64,000 nucleotides of DNA from Kangiella spongicola. Its GTDB lineage: Bacteria > Pseudomonadota > Gammaproteobacteria > Enterobacterales > Kangiellaceae. Location: assembly GCF_003194565.2 (NCBI RefSeq), contig NZ_QICH01000002.1:558001-622000 (forward strand), in the 5' to 3' direction. How positions within the stretch are numbered: the first letter of the stretch is position 1; every line of letters begins with the position of its first letter. Positions 17,014-28,888 of this stretch are shown in pieces. The position numbers and the translations under genes are program-made. The notes under the pieces were generated by a model that saw nothing but the letters and a program-made list of their open reading frames with translations, did no database searches and was not told where the DNA came from.

Positions 17014-18492
17014 TTAGGACTTAATTTTTTCTAAATCAACACCCATGACTTTTGCAACACCTTCACCATAAGCAGGATCGGCTTTGTAACAGTTTTGCGC
17101 ATGGCGAATTTTAATGTGCTCTTCCGCGCCGTTGATTGCACGAGCTGTATTCTCAAACAAGACTTGCTGTTGCTCTTTCGACATTAAGCGGAACAAGTCG
17201 CCTGGCTGGCTGTAGTAATCGTCGTCATCTTCACGGAAGTCCCAGTTTTTAGCATCACCATTAATTTTTAATGGTGGCTCGGCAAAGTCTGGCTGCTCTT
17301 CCCATAAACCATAGCTGTTTGGGTTATAAGCTTTGGTTGCGCCATAGTTGCCATCCGTGCGCATAGCGCCATCACGATGATAACTGTTGACTGGGCATTT
17401 CGGCTGATTCACTGGAATGTGTGCATTATTCACACCTAGACGATAACGCTGTGCGTCACCATAAGAGAACAGTCGACCTTGCAGCATTTTGTCAGGTGAG
17501 AAACCGATACCAGGAACCACATGCGCAGGGTTAAAGGCCGCTTGCTCAACTTCTGCGAAATAGTTTTCTGGGTTACGGTTAAGCTCCAACACACCCACGT
17601 CAATTAACGGGTAGTCACCGTGTGGCCACACTTTACTTAGGTCAAACGGATGAATGTGATACTTTTCGGCATCTTCTTCGGGCATGATCTGAACCCGCAT
17701 TTTCCACTGTGGGAAATCGCCATTATCAATACTCTCGAGTAAATCTTTTTGGTGCGATTCACGATCTTTACCCACCAGCTCTTCAGCTTCTTGATCGGTT
17801 AAGTTTTCAATTCCTTGTAGAGTCTCAAAGTGGAACTTAACCCAATAGCGTTTGTTATCTGGGCTTATGAAACTAAAGGTATGGCTACCGAATCCGTGCA
17901 TGTGGCGATAGCTTTTCGGGATACCACGGTCACTCATAACGATAGTTACTTGGTGAAGCGCTTCAGGAAGCAAAGTCCAGAAGTCCCAGTTTGTGTTTGC
18001 AGAGCGCATGTTAGTGCGCGGATCACGTTTAACTGCGTGGTTTAGATCTGGGAACTTTAGTGGGTCGCGCAGGAAGAAGACTGGCGTGTTATTGCCCACA
18101 AGATCCCAGTTGCCTTGTTCGGTATAAAACTTAATGGCGAAGCCTCGGATGTCACGCTCCGCATCGGCCGCACCGCGTTCACCGGCAACTGTCGAAAAAC
18201 GTACGAAAACATCGGTTTTCTTGCCGACTTCAGAGAAAATCTTTGCTTTAGTGTATTTGGTAATATCATCAGTAACGGTAAAAGTTCCGTAGGCGCCAGA
18301 GCCTTTAGCATGCATTCTACGCTCTGGAATAACCTCACGGTCGAAGTGTGCCATCTTCTCTAAGAACCACGCGTCCTGAAGTAATAGTGGCCCTCTTGGT
18401 CCCGCGGTCATCGAATTCTGATTATCAACAACCGGCGCTCCATTGCTTTGCGTCATAAAAGGGCAGCCAGTTTTTTTATCGTCTTTGCTCAT
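17014..18492 (-). CDS. katA: Monofunctional heme catalase
   Basis: Decomposes hydrogen peroxide in the cytoplasm. 492 residues, small-subunit clade length, no signal peptide. Catalytic His61 lies in [15 protein letters not shown], the active-site Asn in [10 protein letters not shown], and the proximal heme Tyr in [14 protein letters not shown]. Clade-specific naming (katA versus katB) cannot be settled here. Gene stands alone, convergent with efpL; the 187-bp upstream region is AT-rich and holds two ACGATA direct repeats, but I could not support an OxyR site. Confidence 0.96.
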   Translation of the reverse strand: MSKDDKKTGCPFMTQSNGAPVVDNQNSMTAGPRGPLLLQDAWFLEKMAHFDREVIPERRMHAKGSGAYGTFTVTDDITKYTKAKIFSEVGKKTDVFVRFSTVAGERGAADAERDIRGFAIKFYTEQGNWDLVGNNTPVFFLRDPLKFPDLNHAVKRDPRTNMRSANTNWDFWTLLPEALHQVTIVMSDRGIPKSYRHMHGFGSHTFSFISPDNKRYWVKFHFETLQGIENLTDQEAEELVGKDRESHQKDLLESIDNGDFPQWKMRVQIMPEEDAEKYHIHPFDLSKVWPHGDYPLIDVGVLELNRNPENYFAEVEQAAFNPAHVVPGIGFSPDKMLQGRLFSYGDAQRYRLGVNNAHIPVNQPKCPVNSYHRDGAMRTDGNYGATKAYNPNSYGLWEEQPDFAEPPLKINGDAKNWDFREDDDDYYSQPGDLFRLMSKEQQQVLFENTARAINGAEEHIKIRHAQNCYKADPAYGEGVAKVMGVDLEKIKS

Positions 18493-18679
18493 AAGTCGGT
18501 CCTCTTCTGTTCTAAATCATGTTATCCATGGACAACACCATGTATACCTCCATGGCTGTCTACTATGAACTACTGTAACAACAAACTAACGATAGTTATA
18601 TTGTGTAATTATTATAATAACGATATAAATAATTAATCATAAAAGCGATATCCTTCACTTCAACCTATTCAAGCCACAA

Positions 18680-18940
18680 CTAGCTGTGGTCAAGATACTG
18701 AAACCGTTTGATGGTTTTACCATCTCTAACAATTGTCTCATCAAACATATCAAGCGGCCGAGCCCAGATCCCATACTCACCATAAAGAGCCCGATAAACC
18801 ACCAGCCACTCCCCTGTTTCAGTATGCTTCGCTAGGTTCAGAACCTCATATCGCTGACCTTTAAAATGCTCATAAATACCCAGCTTCAAACTAGGTTCTT
18901 CACTGTCACTATTTTTTTCTTTGCTGTAATTTTCAGTCAT
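18680..18940 (-). CDS. DUF1653 domain protein
   Basis: An 86-residue soluble protein dominated by a DUF1653 domain ([18 protein letters not shown], then [16 protein letters not shown] and MFDE). Members are small, widespread in Proteobacteria and uncharacterised, with a predicted beta-barrel-like fold. ATG at 18940 lies 20 nt after the end of the DUF418 gene, so the two may be cotranscribed. No function is proposed. Confidence 0.85.
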   Translation of the reverse strand: MTENYSKEKNSDSEEPSLKLGIYEHFKGQRYEVLNLAKHTETGEWLVVYRALYGEYGIWARPLDMFDETIVRDGKTIKRFQYLDHS

Positions 18941-18960
18941 AACTCTCTACTATTACGAAA

Positions 18961-20157
18961 TTAATCCCTCGCGACCCATTCGTAGCCTTTGCGCCATATT
19001 GCTTCTAACGGGCCTCGCTTAAAATATTTGAACCATACAGCGGCAAACGCTAACTGAAAAGCCCAAATTCCAATAACGTATAACCACAATTCACTTCGAC
19101 TGACTTTTCCAAACAAGTCAAAGCCATAGCCATAGAATATCACCGCACAGATAACGCTCTGCATAATATAAAGCGTGAAGGCCATTCGTCCGACTTTGGC
19201 TAAAAGGTTTTGTAATGGCTGTAGGAAATTCCCCTTACCCCAGCATAATATCAAGCCTAAATAACCAAGCGCCAAGACGATGCTACCAATATAAAAACCA
19301 AGGCTATTGATTCCAGCAAAAATGCCGTAATCGAAATTTGAGGAAACAAAGCTCCAAGTCGCTCCTAAGGAAATCATTAAGCCCAGCGCGAGCCCCCAAG
19401 TAGCCAGTTGCTTTAATACTTTATTCGACTGTAAGGCACCCCATTTCCATAATCCCATACCCAACATCATCAAGCCACAACAACGCCACAAAGTGAACAA
19501 CAGGAAGTCTGAGGATTGACGCTGCCATGCCTTAACAACACGTTCAGGAGTCAAATCCCACCAGGAGCCTTGGTACTGTTGTAACGCAGCCTGTTGCGCC
19601 TCCGCGCCGTTAATTGGCAGCCAGTATTGAGGAGGTTCTGGTGGATGTAGCACCGCTAACACTGCATCCCAAATGCTAGGAGCAACTGCACCAAAGGCGA
19701 GCAACAAGCCAAGTATCAGCAACCAAATTGCGGGTAATCCTCTAAGCCAAAAAACGAGTAAGCCACACAATCCATAAGCAACTAGGATGTCACCATCCCA
19801 GATCAAATAAGCATGCGCTAGGCCAAACACCACTAATAACACCGAGCGTGCGATAAAGGGCTTCGCAGGATTGACGCCCAATTTCTTATACTTCGCCACG
19901 AAAAGCATGATACCGACGCCATATAACAAAGCGAGCAAGGTCATAAAGCGCTGCTTCACTAGGGCATACTCTAAAAACCAAGCCCACTTATCGGCCACAT
20001 TAAAGTCACCAAAAGCTAATGGGTTATAGCGGATGAGATCCGGCGTTGAGAAATAATTGATATTGATAATTAGGATGGCAAGAATCACCACACCACGAAG
20101 CACATCCAAGCTAGTCAGTCGTGACGTTTTAAACTCTGCCGCTAAAGGCTGCGTCAT
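18961..20157 (-). CDS. DUF418 family membrane protein (YeiB-like)
   Basis: A 398-residue polytopic inner-membrane protein of the DUF418/YeiB family. It opens with the characteristic TSRLTSLDVLRGVVILAILIIN helix shared with acyltransferase-like and heparan-acetyltransferase-like families, has about ten hydrophobic segments and the C-terminal DUF418 region (MAFTLYIMQSVICA, then GPLEAIWR). Function is unknown; transport or acyl-group transfer across the membrane has been suggested for relatives. ATG at 20157; DUF1653 gene follows. Confidence 0.88.
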   Translation of the reverse strand: MTQPLAAEFKTSRLTSLDVLRGVVILAILIININYFSTPDLIRYNPLAFGDFNVADKWAWFLEYALVKQRFMTLLALLYGVGIMLFVAKYKKLGVNPAKPFIARSVLLVVFGLAHAYLIWDGDILVAYGLCGLLVFWLRGLPAIWLLILGLLLAFGAVAPSIWDAVLAVLHPPEPPQYWLPINGAEAQQAALQQYQGSWWDLTPERVVKAWQRQSSDFLLFTLWRCCGLMMLGMGLWKWGALQSNKVLKQLATWGLALGLMISLGATWSFVSSNFDYGIFAGINSLGFYIGSIVLALGYLGLILCWGKGNFLQPLQNLLAKVGRMAFTLYIMQSVICAVIFYGYGFDLFGKVSRSELWLYVIGIWAFQLAFAAVWFKYFKRGPLEAIWRKGYEWVARD

Positions 20158-20211
20158 ATCCTTATACCTTGTTTTTTATTTGAGCAGATAATATACATTT
20201 TTAGCAGACAC

Positions 20212-20238
20212 AAAAAAAGCGACTCGAAAGTCGCTTTT
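20212..20238 (-). terminator. purA terminator
   Basis: AAAAGCGACT-CGAA-AGTCGCTTTT, 10-bp stem and tetraloop, with a run of seven T on the minus strand, 24 nt past the purA stop. It separates purA from the DUF418 gene. Confidence 0.9.
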
Positions 20239-20261
20239 AATTGTCTAGCAGTAAATCTGTA

Positions 20262-21578
<1,317 letters not shown>

Positions 21579-21774
21579 CTACTTTTGTAGATGATTAGTT
21601 CGTTGTCCCAACAGGGACACCAAACCGCGCATTTTACCTTTATCTCTGTCGAAAATCCCCCTTTTTTTCTAAAAAAGGTCAAATTTCCACCAGCTGTTTT
21701 TGCTCTTCAATATTTGCTACAAGATATCAATAAGTTATTTTGTGTTATTAACGTTATTTGAGGAATCCAAACGA

Positions 21775-21960
21775 CTAGATTACGAGAAATACCCAGACTA
21801 GCCCGACGATCATCATCACCAGACCAACAGCACGCAGCTGCCCATCCGAACGACTCGCCATATCACTGACCATCTTTTTCCAGGATTTTGGTGCGAGTGT
21901 TGGCAACAACCCTTCAAGAACTAGCACCAAACCTAAGGCTATTAACCATTCTTCAGACAT
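21775..21960 (-). CDS. yjeT: DUF2065 small membrane protein (YjeT-like)
   Basis: 61 residues with two hydrophobic helices (about 5-24 and 42-60) joined by a basic PKSWKKM segment: the DUF2065/YjeT plan. It lies between hflC and purA exactly as yjeT does in E. coli. Function unknown. The hflC terminator lies between it and hflC, so it may have its own promoter or depend on readthrough. Confidence 0.85.
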   Translation of the reverse strand: MSEEWLIALGLVLVLEGLLPTLAPKSWKKMVSDMASRSDGQLRAVGLVMMIVGLVWVFLVI

Positions 21961-21993
21961 TTTATCTTTCCCGTTTTCCTAAATAAACACCAA

Positions 21994-22019
21994 TAAAAAA
22001 GGCCAGCTATGCTGGCCTT
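21994..22019 (-). terminator. Terminator after hflC
   Basis: GGCCAGC-TAT-GCTGGCC hairpin followed on the minus strand by a T run (six A at 21995-22000 on the plus strand), about 15 nt past the hflC stop. Confidence 0.88.
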
Positions 22020-22035
22020 AGTACTAATCGAAAGA

Positions 22036-22923
22036 TTAGTTGCTACCTTCAGCATCTTTAAAATACTTAAAGAATTCGCTGTCCGGCTTAATTACTAAGA
22101 TGTCACCTGAATCTTTAAAGGATTCACGGTATGCATCTAGACTGCGTAAGAACGCATAGAACTCAGGGTTCTTGTTATAGGTTTCTGCGTAGATTTTTGC
22201 CGCTTGTGCATCGGCTTGACCACGAATTTCACGCGCTTCACGGTCAGCTTCCGCCAAGATGCGCTGAACTTCCGCATCGGTTTGAGCGATGATAATACGC
22301 TTTTCCTTCTCACCTTCCGAGCGGTGCTCGTTGGCAACACGTAAACGCTCAGTACGCATACGATTATAAATCGATTCACTCACCTCTGTTGGCAAGTTAA
22401 TCGTTTTAACTCGAATATCAATAACTTCGATACCAAGCTCTGGCGCTCTTTTCTTTACTTCTTCCAGGGTTAAGCCCATTACTTCTTCACGCTCACCTGA
22501 AACCACCTGGGTTCTGGTGCGACGACCGAACTCTTCACGCAAAGTGTTTTCTACGGTGTTATCCAGTAGACGCTCTGCGGCACGGAAGTTAGCGTTAGTT
22601 TTACGGTAAAACTTATCAAAGTTTGAGACTTTCCACTTGATATAGCTGTCTACGATCAAGTCTTTCTGCTCAGAAGTCGATATTCTATCGGCTTCACCAT
22701 CAAAGGTTTGGATACGCTTATCCATAATGATGGCTTTATCAGCAACCGGCCAACGGAAATGTAAGCCACGGCCATATATTTTAGCTGTGCCATCGTCGTT
22801 TTTCTTTACGTCACCAAACTGTAGAACAATCGCCGTTTCCCACTCTTTTACTTTAAAAGTACAAGTCCAGAATACCGCAAGGCCAACTACTATGATCACT
22901 AAAATACTGATTAATTTATTCAT
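22036..22923 (-). CDS. hflC: HflC, FtsH protease modulator
   Basis: SPFH/prohibitin-domain protein that forms the membrane HflKC complex around FtsH and tunes its proteolysis. 295 residues: one N-terminal transmembrane helix (about 4-22), SPFH domain, then a charged coiled-coil rich in Glu/Arg/Ala (EKEKRIIIAQTDAEVQRI, about 205-245). Length and C-terminal region match the family. It follows hflK after 12 nt, and a terminator closes the pair. Confidence 0.96.
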   Translation of the reverse strand: MNKLISILVIIVVGLAVFWTCTFKVKEWETAIVLQFGDVKKNDDGTAKIYGRGLHFRWPVADKAIIMDKRIQTFDGEADRISTSEQKDLIVDSYIKWKVSNFDKFYRKTNANFRAAERLLDNTVENTLREEFGRRTRTQVVSGEREEVMGLTLEEVKKRAPELGIEVIDIRVKTINLPTEVSESIYNRMRTERLRVANEHRSEGEKEKRIIIAQTDAEVQRILAEADREAREIRGQADAQAAKIYAETYNKNPEFYAFLRSLDAYRESFKDSGDILVIKPDSEFFKYFKDAEGSN

Positions 22924-22935
22924 CGTTAGCCCCCT

Positions 22936-23982
22936 TTATTGATTGTTAGTTTTAGACTGTGAAGATTTCGCATTACTACGCTGCATAATTTTATCGAGCG
23001 GAATATACGTCATATTATTACCACCATCAGTATCTAGCATCACTTTAGACGTTTTGCTTAAAACCTGCTCTAAGGTTTCAAGGTATAAACGCTTACGAGT
23101 TACTTCAGGAGCCGCATTATATTCTGGCAATAACTCTTTAAATCGTGCAACTTCACCGTGAGCTTTTTCTGTAATGCGTGATTTATAAGCATTTGCTTTT
23201 TGAATCACTTTTTGCGCATCACCTTCCGCTAAAGGAATCTGCTTACTGCGGTATGCTTCACCTTGATCTTGATACGCTTGCTGATCTTCTTCTGCTTTAA
23301 TCGCATCATCAAAAGCTGGCTTAACCGATGGCGGAACATCGACGTTACCAATTAAGTTTACGCGGAAAACTTCGATCCCCGTCTGGTATGGCTCAAGAAT
23401 CGAGTTTAATTCTTTCGCCACGTTCGAACGAACCAACTGCTTACCATCAGTACGCGCATCACGCAGGTTAGTATGACCAATTACTTGACGTAGCGCAGCT
23501 TCAGTAGCGTGCTTTAATGTTTCAACCGGGTCTTCAACGTTAAATTGGAACGCCATAGCGTCGCCCACACGATATTGGACTTTAACCTTAACAGTCGCCA
23601 CGTTATCGTCCTGGGTCAACATTAAGCCTTCTATCTCAATATCTTTAATACTTTCAACATCAACAAAATAAACCTGTTGGATTGGCGCAAAAGCAAAGTG
23701 CAAACCCGCGCTATCGGTACGCGTATGCTCACCAAAAGTTAGCACTAACGCTTGTTCTTTTTCGTTTACGATATAAGCAGACTTGAATAAATAGACTGCA
23801 ATGACGATCAACAATCCAAGGATAATGCCGATACTACCGCCACCACCTTTGTTGCCACCACCAAAAATGCTGCTGACTTTTTCACCAGCCTTTTTGATCA
23901 TTTCGTCGATGTCATTGTTATTATTTGGGCGCTTTTTGCCCCATGGGTCTTGATTGTTATTACCCGGTTCATTCCAGGCCAT
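22936..23982 (-). CDS. hflK: HflK, FtsH protease modulator
   Basis: Partner of HflC. ATG at 23982 gives MAWNEPGNNNQDPWG, the typical HflK start, with GGAG 8 nt upstream; the ORF can also begin at a GTG six bases earlier. 348 residues: Asn/Gly-rich N-terminus, Gly-rich stretch (GGGNKGGGGS) before a single transmembrane helix near residues 52-68, SPFH domain, then coiled coil. Sits 95 nt after hflX in the conserved hfq-hflXKC order. Confidence 0.96.
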   Translation of the reverse strand: MAWNEPGNNNQDPWGKKRPNNNNDIDEMIKKAGEKVSSIFGGGNKGGGGSIGIILGLLIVIAVYLFKSAYIVNEKEQALVLTFGEHTRTDSAGLHFAFAPIQQVYFVDVESIKDIEIEGLMLTQDDNVATVKVKVQYRVGDAMAFQFNVEDPVETLKHATEAALRQVIGHTNLRDARTDGKQLVRSNVAKELNSILEPYQTGIEVFRVNLIGNVDVPPSVKPAFDDAIKAEEDQQAYQDQGEAYRSKQIPLAEGDAQKVIQKANAYKSRITEKAHGEVARFKELLPEYNAAPEVTRKRLYLETLEQVLSKTSKVMLDTDGGNNMTYIPLDKIMQRSNAKSSQSKTNNQ

Positions 23983-24077
23983 AGACACTTCTCCAATTAC
24001 GTTTAATGTTAATCACAAATAAAACAAGGGCTTATAAGCCCTAGTTATTCGTTCTTTGATATTCTGTGCTTATAATA

Positions 24078-25367
24078 TCACGAACTGAGAACAAACTGTT
24101 CCAAATCTTTTTCTAGCTGACGCCCCAATCGAACCCAGTCTGCTTGCTCTAAGCGAATCTCCAGAAGCATATCGCCATTATCAGCAACACTTTCGTTTTC
24201 AATGGCTTGTAGCTCGTACAGTAGGCCGCGCAAACGTCCTTCCTGTGGCGGCAATTGTAGCTTTGCTGAAAACTGCTTTTCCTCAGCCAGCTCTTCGAGC
24301 GCCTCAAGCAATAAATCAATACCTTGCTCTTTAACTGCCGAAGTCCAAACGCGGATAGGTATACCTTCATCATCTCGCTCGATACGCGGCTCAGCGCCGT
24401 CTATCATATCAATTTTGTTATAGACTTCTAAAGTGCGAATTTCGTTAGCGCCAATATCAGTCAGTACCTCTATTACCTGCTCAATATTTTCGTCACGGCG
24501 TTCACTGGCTGCATCAATAACGTGCAATAAAATATCCGCTTCAACAGACTCTTCAAGGGTTGCACGGAAAGCAGCGACCAGTTCATGTGGCAAGTGGCGA
24601 ATAAAACCTACCGTGTCGGCTAATATGACGTCGCTTCCTTGTGGCAGAGCCAGCCGACGTAAGGTCGGATCCAAGGTGGCGAACAGCTTGTCTTCCGCCA
24701 AAACTTTAGACTCGGTTAATAAGTTGAATAGGGTCGACTTACCAGCGTTAGTGTAACCGACAATCGAAACGGTCTTAATATTTGCTCTTTTACGCGAACG
24801 ACGCCCTTGCTCACGTTGACGACCCACTTTATCGAGGCGCTTTTCAATGTGCTTGATGCGGTCACGCACTAATCGTCTATCGGTTTCAAGCTGGGTTTCA
24901 CCAGGGCCACGCATACCAATACCACCCTTTTGGCGCTCAAGGTGAGTCCAGCCTCGGACTAGACGAGTTGATAAATGGCGTAATTGGGCGAGTTCAACCT
25001 GAAGCTTACCTTCAAAAGTAAAGGCTCGCTGGGCGAAGATATCGAGAATAAGACCGATGCGATCGATTACCCGACATTTGGCAACTTTCTCGATGTTGCG
25101 TTCTTGAGACGGTGCGAGATTATGGTTGAAAATAATGACGTTGGCGTCTGTTGCTTGTTTAGCGCTCTGAATTTCCTCTATCTTACCTTTACCAATAAAG
25201 TACTTGGGATCAGGTGAATGGCGTTTAGCGGTGATGATATCCATCACTTCTAAACCGGCAGAACGTGCTAATTCAACAAACTCGTGTAAATCTTCTTGAT
25301 TTGATTCTTGATCGAAATCGATGTGAACCAAGATGGCGGCATCACCACCACTGTGACGGTCAAACAA
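24078..25367 (-). CDS. hflX: HflX ribosome-associated GTPase
   Basis: Translation GTPase of the OBG-HflX family that splits or rescues stalled ribosomes, notably after heat stress. 429 residues: N-terminal HflX domain with GKGKIEEI, coiled-coil linker with the basic RSRKRANIK region, then the GTPase domain with G1 GYTNAGKST, G3 DTVGF and G4 NKID, and a C-terminal alpha/beta domain. ATG at 25367. Downstream of hfq, as in E. coli. Confidence 0.96.
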   Translation of the reverse strand: MFDRHSGGDAAILVHIDFDQESNQEDLHEFVELARSAGLEVMDIITAKRHSPDPKYFIGKGKIEEIQSAKQATDANVIIFNHNLAPSQERNIEKVAKCRVIDRIGLILDIFAQRAFTFEGKLQVELAQLRHLSTRLVRGWTHLERQKGGIGMRGPGETQLETDRRLVRDRIKHIEKRLDKVGRQREQGRRSRKRANIKTVSIVGYTNAGKSTLFNLLTESKVLAEDKLFATLDPTLRRLALPQGSDVILADTVGFIRHLPHELVAAFRATLEESVEADILLHVIDAASERRDENIEQVIEVLTDIGANEIRTLEVYNKIDMIDGAEPRIERDDEGIPIRVWTSAVKEQGIDLLLEALEELAEEKQFSAKLQLPPQEGRLRGLLYELQAIENESVADNGDMLLEIRLEQADWVRLGRQLEKDLEQFVLSS

Positions 25368-25489
25368 TAGGCAACCTCAAAATTCGGCAGTTTTTATGAA
25401 ATGTATAGTGAATAGTGTAGACCGACCCGCTGAAATAAACCAGCGAGTCGATGATTTGAATCTTAACAGATAGTTAAGACTTTTGTCGC

Positions 25490-25840
25490 TTAGAGTCCAC
25501 CCATTGGGCCGCCAGTGTAACCACCGCCGCTACCGCTAGACATAGGACCACCCATGCCACCGCTAGGACCGCCCATACCCCCTTGGCCACCTTGGTCGTC
25601 ACGTTGACCACCATTTTCATTCTGGTAATGCCCACGAACGTTACGGATAGGTACCACAGTCGATATTGCGTGCTTGTACACCATCTGGCTAACTGTGTTT
25701 TTCAGTAAAATTACAAACTGATCGAATGACTCGATCTGACCTTGTAATTTAATACCGTTAACTAGATAAATCGATACAGGTACTTTCTCACGTCTCAGTG
25801 CGTTTAAGAAAGGGTCTTGTAATGATTGCCCTTTTGACAT
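25490..25840 (-). CDS. hfq: Hfq RNA chaperone
   Basis: Hexameric Sm-like RNA chaperone for small-RNA regulation. Sm1 ([20 protein letters not shown]... [13 protein letters not shown]) and Sm2 (YKHAIST) are canonical in residues 1-70. The C-terminal tail, about residues 72-116, is unusually rich in Gly, Met and Gln ([12 protein letters not shown] and similar), a low-complexity disordered extension. 116 residues against about 102 in E. coli. ATG at 25840. Between miaA and hflX, the standard location. Confidence 0.97.
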   Translation of the reverse strand: MSKGQSLQDPFLNALRREKVPVSIYLVNGIKLQGQIESFDQFVILLKNTVSQMVYKHAISTVVPIRNVRGHYQNENGGQRDDQGGQGGMGGPSGGMGGPMSSGSGGGYTGGPMGGL

Positions 25841-26019
25841 TTCACTCTCCCGTCATTATTAATTTATGTTTATTGGATTAGCTTTTTTTATGCAAAAAAA
25901 CGCCTTTAAAGCCAACTCTTTTTAGTACTACTACAAATCATTTTTGGAACGAATTCCAAATCAAAGTGTACATGAATTAATCAGGCAGATCGAGATATAT
26001 CAATAGGATATGCCCTTAT

Positions 26020-26976
26020 TTAACTCATTTTTAACAATTGCGTCACGTCTTGATATATCTTAGATTCGCCCTGTTCGGAGTTAACCCAGTGTAAATCTGG
26101 CCAACTTCTTAGCCAAGTAAACTGTCGTTTAGCTAATTGACGAGTAGCAATAATGCCTCGCTCAACCGCTTCCTCTAGCGTCAACTCACCTTCTAAATGT
26201 TGCCACATTTGTCGATAACCTACCGAACGAATAGCTGGTAAATCGCTCTTCAAGTCACCACGCTGGTATAAAGCTTTGACTTCATCAAGCAAGCCTTGTT
26301 CCATCATTATTTGGAACCGCTTCTCAATTCGAGCATGTAAAAACGCACGGTTTTCAGGAGCTATAGCTATTTGCGTAACGTCATACGGGAACTCTTCCTG
26401 CTTTTGCTCATGGTGCAATACAGAAAGTGGTTTACCAGTAATGTAGTAAACCTCTAGCGCGCGCAGGGTTCTTTGCGGATCATTTTCGTGGATGCGCTTG
26501 GCCGATTCAGGATCAAGTTGTAACAGTTCTTGATGAAGACTGGTTAAACCTTCAGTCTCTAAACGTGCTTGTAGCTGTTTTCGTATAGCAGGATCAGAGT
26601 CGGGTAAATTATTCATGCCTTCAAGTAGCGCTTTATAATAAAGCATGGTTCCGCCGACTAGCAGTGGCGTCTTCCCTTTAGCGGTTATATCCGCCATTTC
26701 TGCTAACGCATCTTCTCGAAATTGTGCCGCAGAATAAGGCTCCGACGGATCACAAATATCGATTAGACGGTGCGGCGCTAGCGCTAACTCTTCTGCGGAC
26801 GGTTTGGCCGAGCCTATATTTAACCCCTTATACACCATGGCCGAATCGACACTGATGATGTCGCACTGATGCTCTTGTACCAAACGAATAGCGAGATCTG
26901 TTTTGCCCGAGGCAGTGGGCCCCATGATAAATATGGCTTTGGGTTTTGTGTTTGTGGAAGATGACAAACTGTTCAC
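26020..26976 (-). CDS. miaA: tRNA dimethylallyltransferase MiaA
   Basis: Adds the dimethylallyl group to A37 of tRNAs that read codons starting with U. P-loop [11 protein letters not shown] near residues 19-29, DSAMVYKG, and the conserved [12 protein letters not shown] segment. 318 residues. The ORF opens at GTG 26976; a TTG three codons later has better spacing from the AGG(TG) ribosome binding site, so the first three residues are uncertain. It follows mutL by a few bases. Confidence 0.96.
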   Translation of the reverse strand: MNSLSSSTNTKPKAIFIMGPTASGKTDLAIRLVQEHQCDIISVDSAMVYKGLNIGSAKPSAEELALAPHRLIDICDPSEPYSAAQFREDALAEMADITAKGKTPLLVGGTMLYYKALLEGMNNLPDSDPAIRKQLQARLETEGLTSLHQELLQLDPESAKRIHENDPQRTLRALEVYYITGKPLSVLHHEQKQEEFPYDVTQIAIAPENRAFLHARIEKRFQIMMEQGLLDEVKALYQRGDLKSDLPAIRSVGYRQMWQHLEGELTLEEAVERGIIATRQLAKRQFTWLRSWPDLHWVNSEQGESKIYQDVTQLLKMS

Positions 26977-26980
26977 CTAA

Positions 26981-28798
26981 TTAATGCTTCGAGTTAGCTG
27001 AGTGTATTTGTGTTTGAGAAAATGTATCTGAGTTTGGCTTTGACACGAGCCACCTGGCTAAATCAGACTCAGACAATAATTGACAATGCTGAGACTCTTG
27101 CCAAGGATGCGGATTCAACAGTTCTAACCACGACTGGTTGCTCTCGGGTTGCCAATGATGTGTTAGCTTTTCTAATAATAGCGACTGCATTTCTTTTAGC
27201 GAAATATTGTGCGAATCGCTCGCTGTTTCGTACAAAACCTGTTGCGTCAGTTGTTTGATATTAATATGCATCAAAGATGCAGGAATCTTTCGCAGCGCTA
27301 CTGATTTCGGGCCAGTTAAATTCAGATCAAATCCAAGCTTAGTCCAAAGCTCTAAATACGACTCCGCGACAGTTTCGACCGGAATCCCCAAGCGCTCGGG
27401 GATCAATAAAGGCTTCACTTTGACCGCTTCACTCGCCCACTCTTGTTGCATAAGCTGTGCGCTGTAATCAAGCCAAAAGGCTTTAAAATCAAGCAGTAAA
27501 ACGCCTTGTTCGATAGGCTGCAGCAAAAAGCGATCTGCCACTTGGATATATTGGCCGTGCTGGTGATTGCCTTTAGAACTTGCGGTTTTAGGTGCATACG
27601 AGCTGTAGTGGCGCTCACGCTGAACCTGCGTTCTCGAAACCGAAGGAGTCTCTTGATCAATCGAAACTCCTCCCTCTAAACGCGGATGATAATACTCATC
27701 TTTAGGCTGATCTTTAAAATGGTTATCTTGCGGAATATAGGCTCTTTCTACTTCTTCGACTTGTAATAAATCATCAGCAAGAAGTGTTTCAGTCTGTGGC
27801 TCTAAAGCTTCCGCCACAGCACGAGAAATAAAGTCATGCACCTGTCGCGCATCAGAAAAGCGCACTTCATGCTTGGTTGGATGAACATTCACATCCACCT
27901 TCTCAGGATCGAGCTCTAAATAAAGAACATAAGCAGGCACACGACCCACGGGCAACAGTTCTTGGTAGGCCTGTTTAATCGCATGATTTAAGGTTCTATC
28001 ACGGACGGCGCGGCCATTCACAAAAACATACTGACTCAAGTTTGAATTCTGGTGATGTTCAGGGCTCGATAACCAGCCCCACAAGCGCAAGCGATCGATT
28101 GCAGTATCTAGGTGCAGGGCATGACGTAAAAAGTTATTACTCACTATCGCACCGATACGTTGTTTTTGTTGCTCATCGGACTGCGCTGCTGGAATTCGTT
28201 TAGTGACTTTACCATTGTGTTTCAAGGTAAAAGCTACCGTTGGTGAAGCTAAAGCCACCCGCTTCATGGTTTCTTCAATATGCACATATTCCGTCCGTTC
28301 CGCTCGTAAAAACTTACGACGGGCGGGTGTGTTAAAAAACAAATCGCGCACTTCGACAATGGTGCCAATCGGCATCGGGCATGGCTGAATTTCTACCGCC
28401 ATATCTTGGCCCTGAGCTATGGCAGACCAGCCTGCACTGTCGTCGCTGGCTGACTGAGCTTTAGAGCTTAGAGTTAGTTTTGCCACAGAGCTGATACTGG
28501 CTAAAGCCTCACCGCGGAAGCCTAATGTATGAATCGCTTTCAGGTCTTCGGTTTGAGTTATTTTACTGGTGGCGTGACGCGCTAAGGCAAGCTCTAATTG
28601 CTCTCGCTCAATACCGTGACCATCGTCAGTTATGCGGATTAATCGCGCACCACCGCGTTCGATGTCGACTTGAATTCGCTTGGCCCCAGCATCTATTGCG
28701 TTTTCCAGCAACTCTTTCACCACCGAAGAAGGTCGCTCGACGACCTCACCGGCAGCAATCTGGTTCGCTAATAATGGGGAAAGCTTTTTAATTTGCAT
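26981..28798 (-). CDS. mutL: DNA mismatch repair protein MutL
   Basis: GHKL ATPase linking mismatch recognition to strand removal. Motifs: ENAIDAGA, DDGHGIE, GFRGEALASI in the first 110 residues, and NVHPTKHEVRF near 305. The C-terminal dimerisation domain lacks the DQHA(x)2E(x)4E endonuclease motif (the equivalent region reads LLLDFKAFWLDYS), so it is of the non-nicking E. coli type. ATG at 28798 is preferred to a GTG nine bases upstream; 605 residues. A central linker (about 370-415) is low-complexity. Confidence 0.96.
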   Translation of the reverse strand: MQIKKLSPLLANQIAAGEVVERPSSVVKELLENAIDAGAKRIQVDIERGGARLIRITDDGHGIEREQLELALARHATSKITQTEDLKAIHTLGFRGEALASISSVAKLTLSSKAQSASDDSAGWSAIAQGQDMAVEIQPCPMPIGTIVEVRDLFFNTPARRKFLRAERTEYVHIEETMKRVALASPTVAFTLKHNGKVTKRIPAAQSDEQQKQRIGAIVSNNFLRHALHLDTAIDRLRLWGWLSSPEHHQNSNLSQYVFVNGRAVRDRTLNHAIKQAYQELLPVGRVPAYVLYLELDPEKVDVNVHPTKHEVRFSDARQVHDFISRAVAEALEPQTETLLADDLLQVEEVERAYIPQDNHFKDQPKDEYYHPRLEGGVSIDQETPSVSRTQVQRERHYSSYAPKTASSKGNHQHGQYIQVADRFLLQPIEQGVLLLDFKAFWLDYSAQLMQQEWASEAVKVKPLLIPERLGIPVETVAESYLELWTKLGFDLNLTGPKSVALRKIPASLMHINIKQLTQQVLYETASDSHNISLKEMQSLLLEKLTHHWQPESNQSWLELLNPHPWQESQHCQLLSESDLARWLVSKPNSDTFSQTQIHSANSKH

Positions 28799-28888
28799 AT
28801 CAATCACTTAGGACAGTATTGTTCGGTGTTGCTACCAAACTTAAGTTCGAGCGGTGTCAGCCAAAATTTCTACAACTATTATGGATCA

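Noticed and set aside
18493-18679. Possible OxyR or other operator before the catalase gene
   Set aside because: Only two ACGATA words in AT-rich DNA; spacing does not fit the four-part OxyR motif.
24433-24756. 107-codon plus-strand ORF opposite hflX
   Set aside because: Lies wholly inside hflX on the other strand, Ser/Arg-rich shadow sequence.
25424-25449. Hairpin GACCCGCTG / CAGCGAGTC between hfq and hflX
   Set aside because: One mismatch and no T tract on the minus strand; hfq and hflX are normally cotranscribed, so I did not call a terminator.
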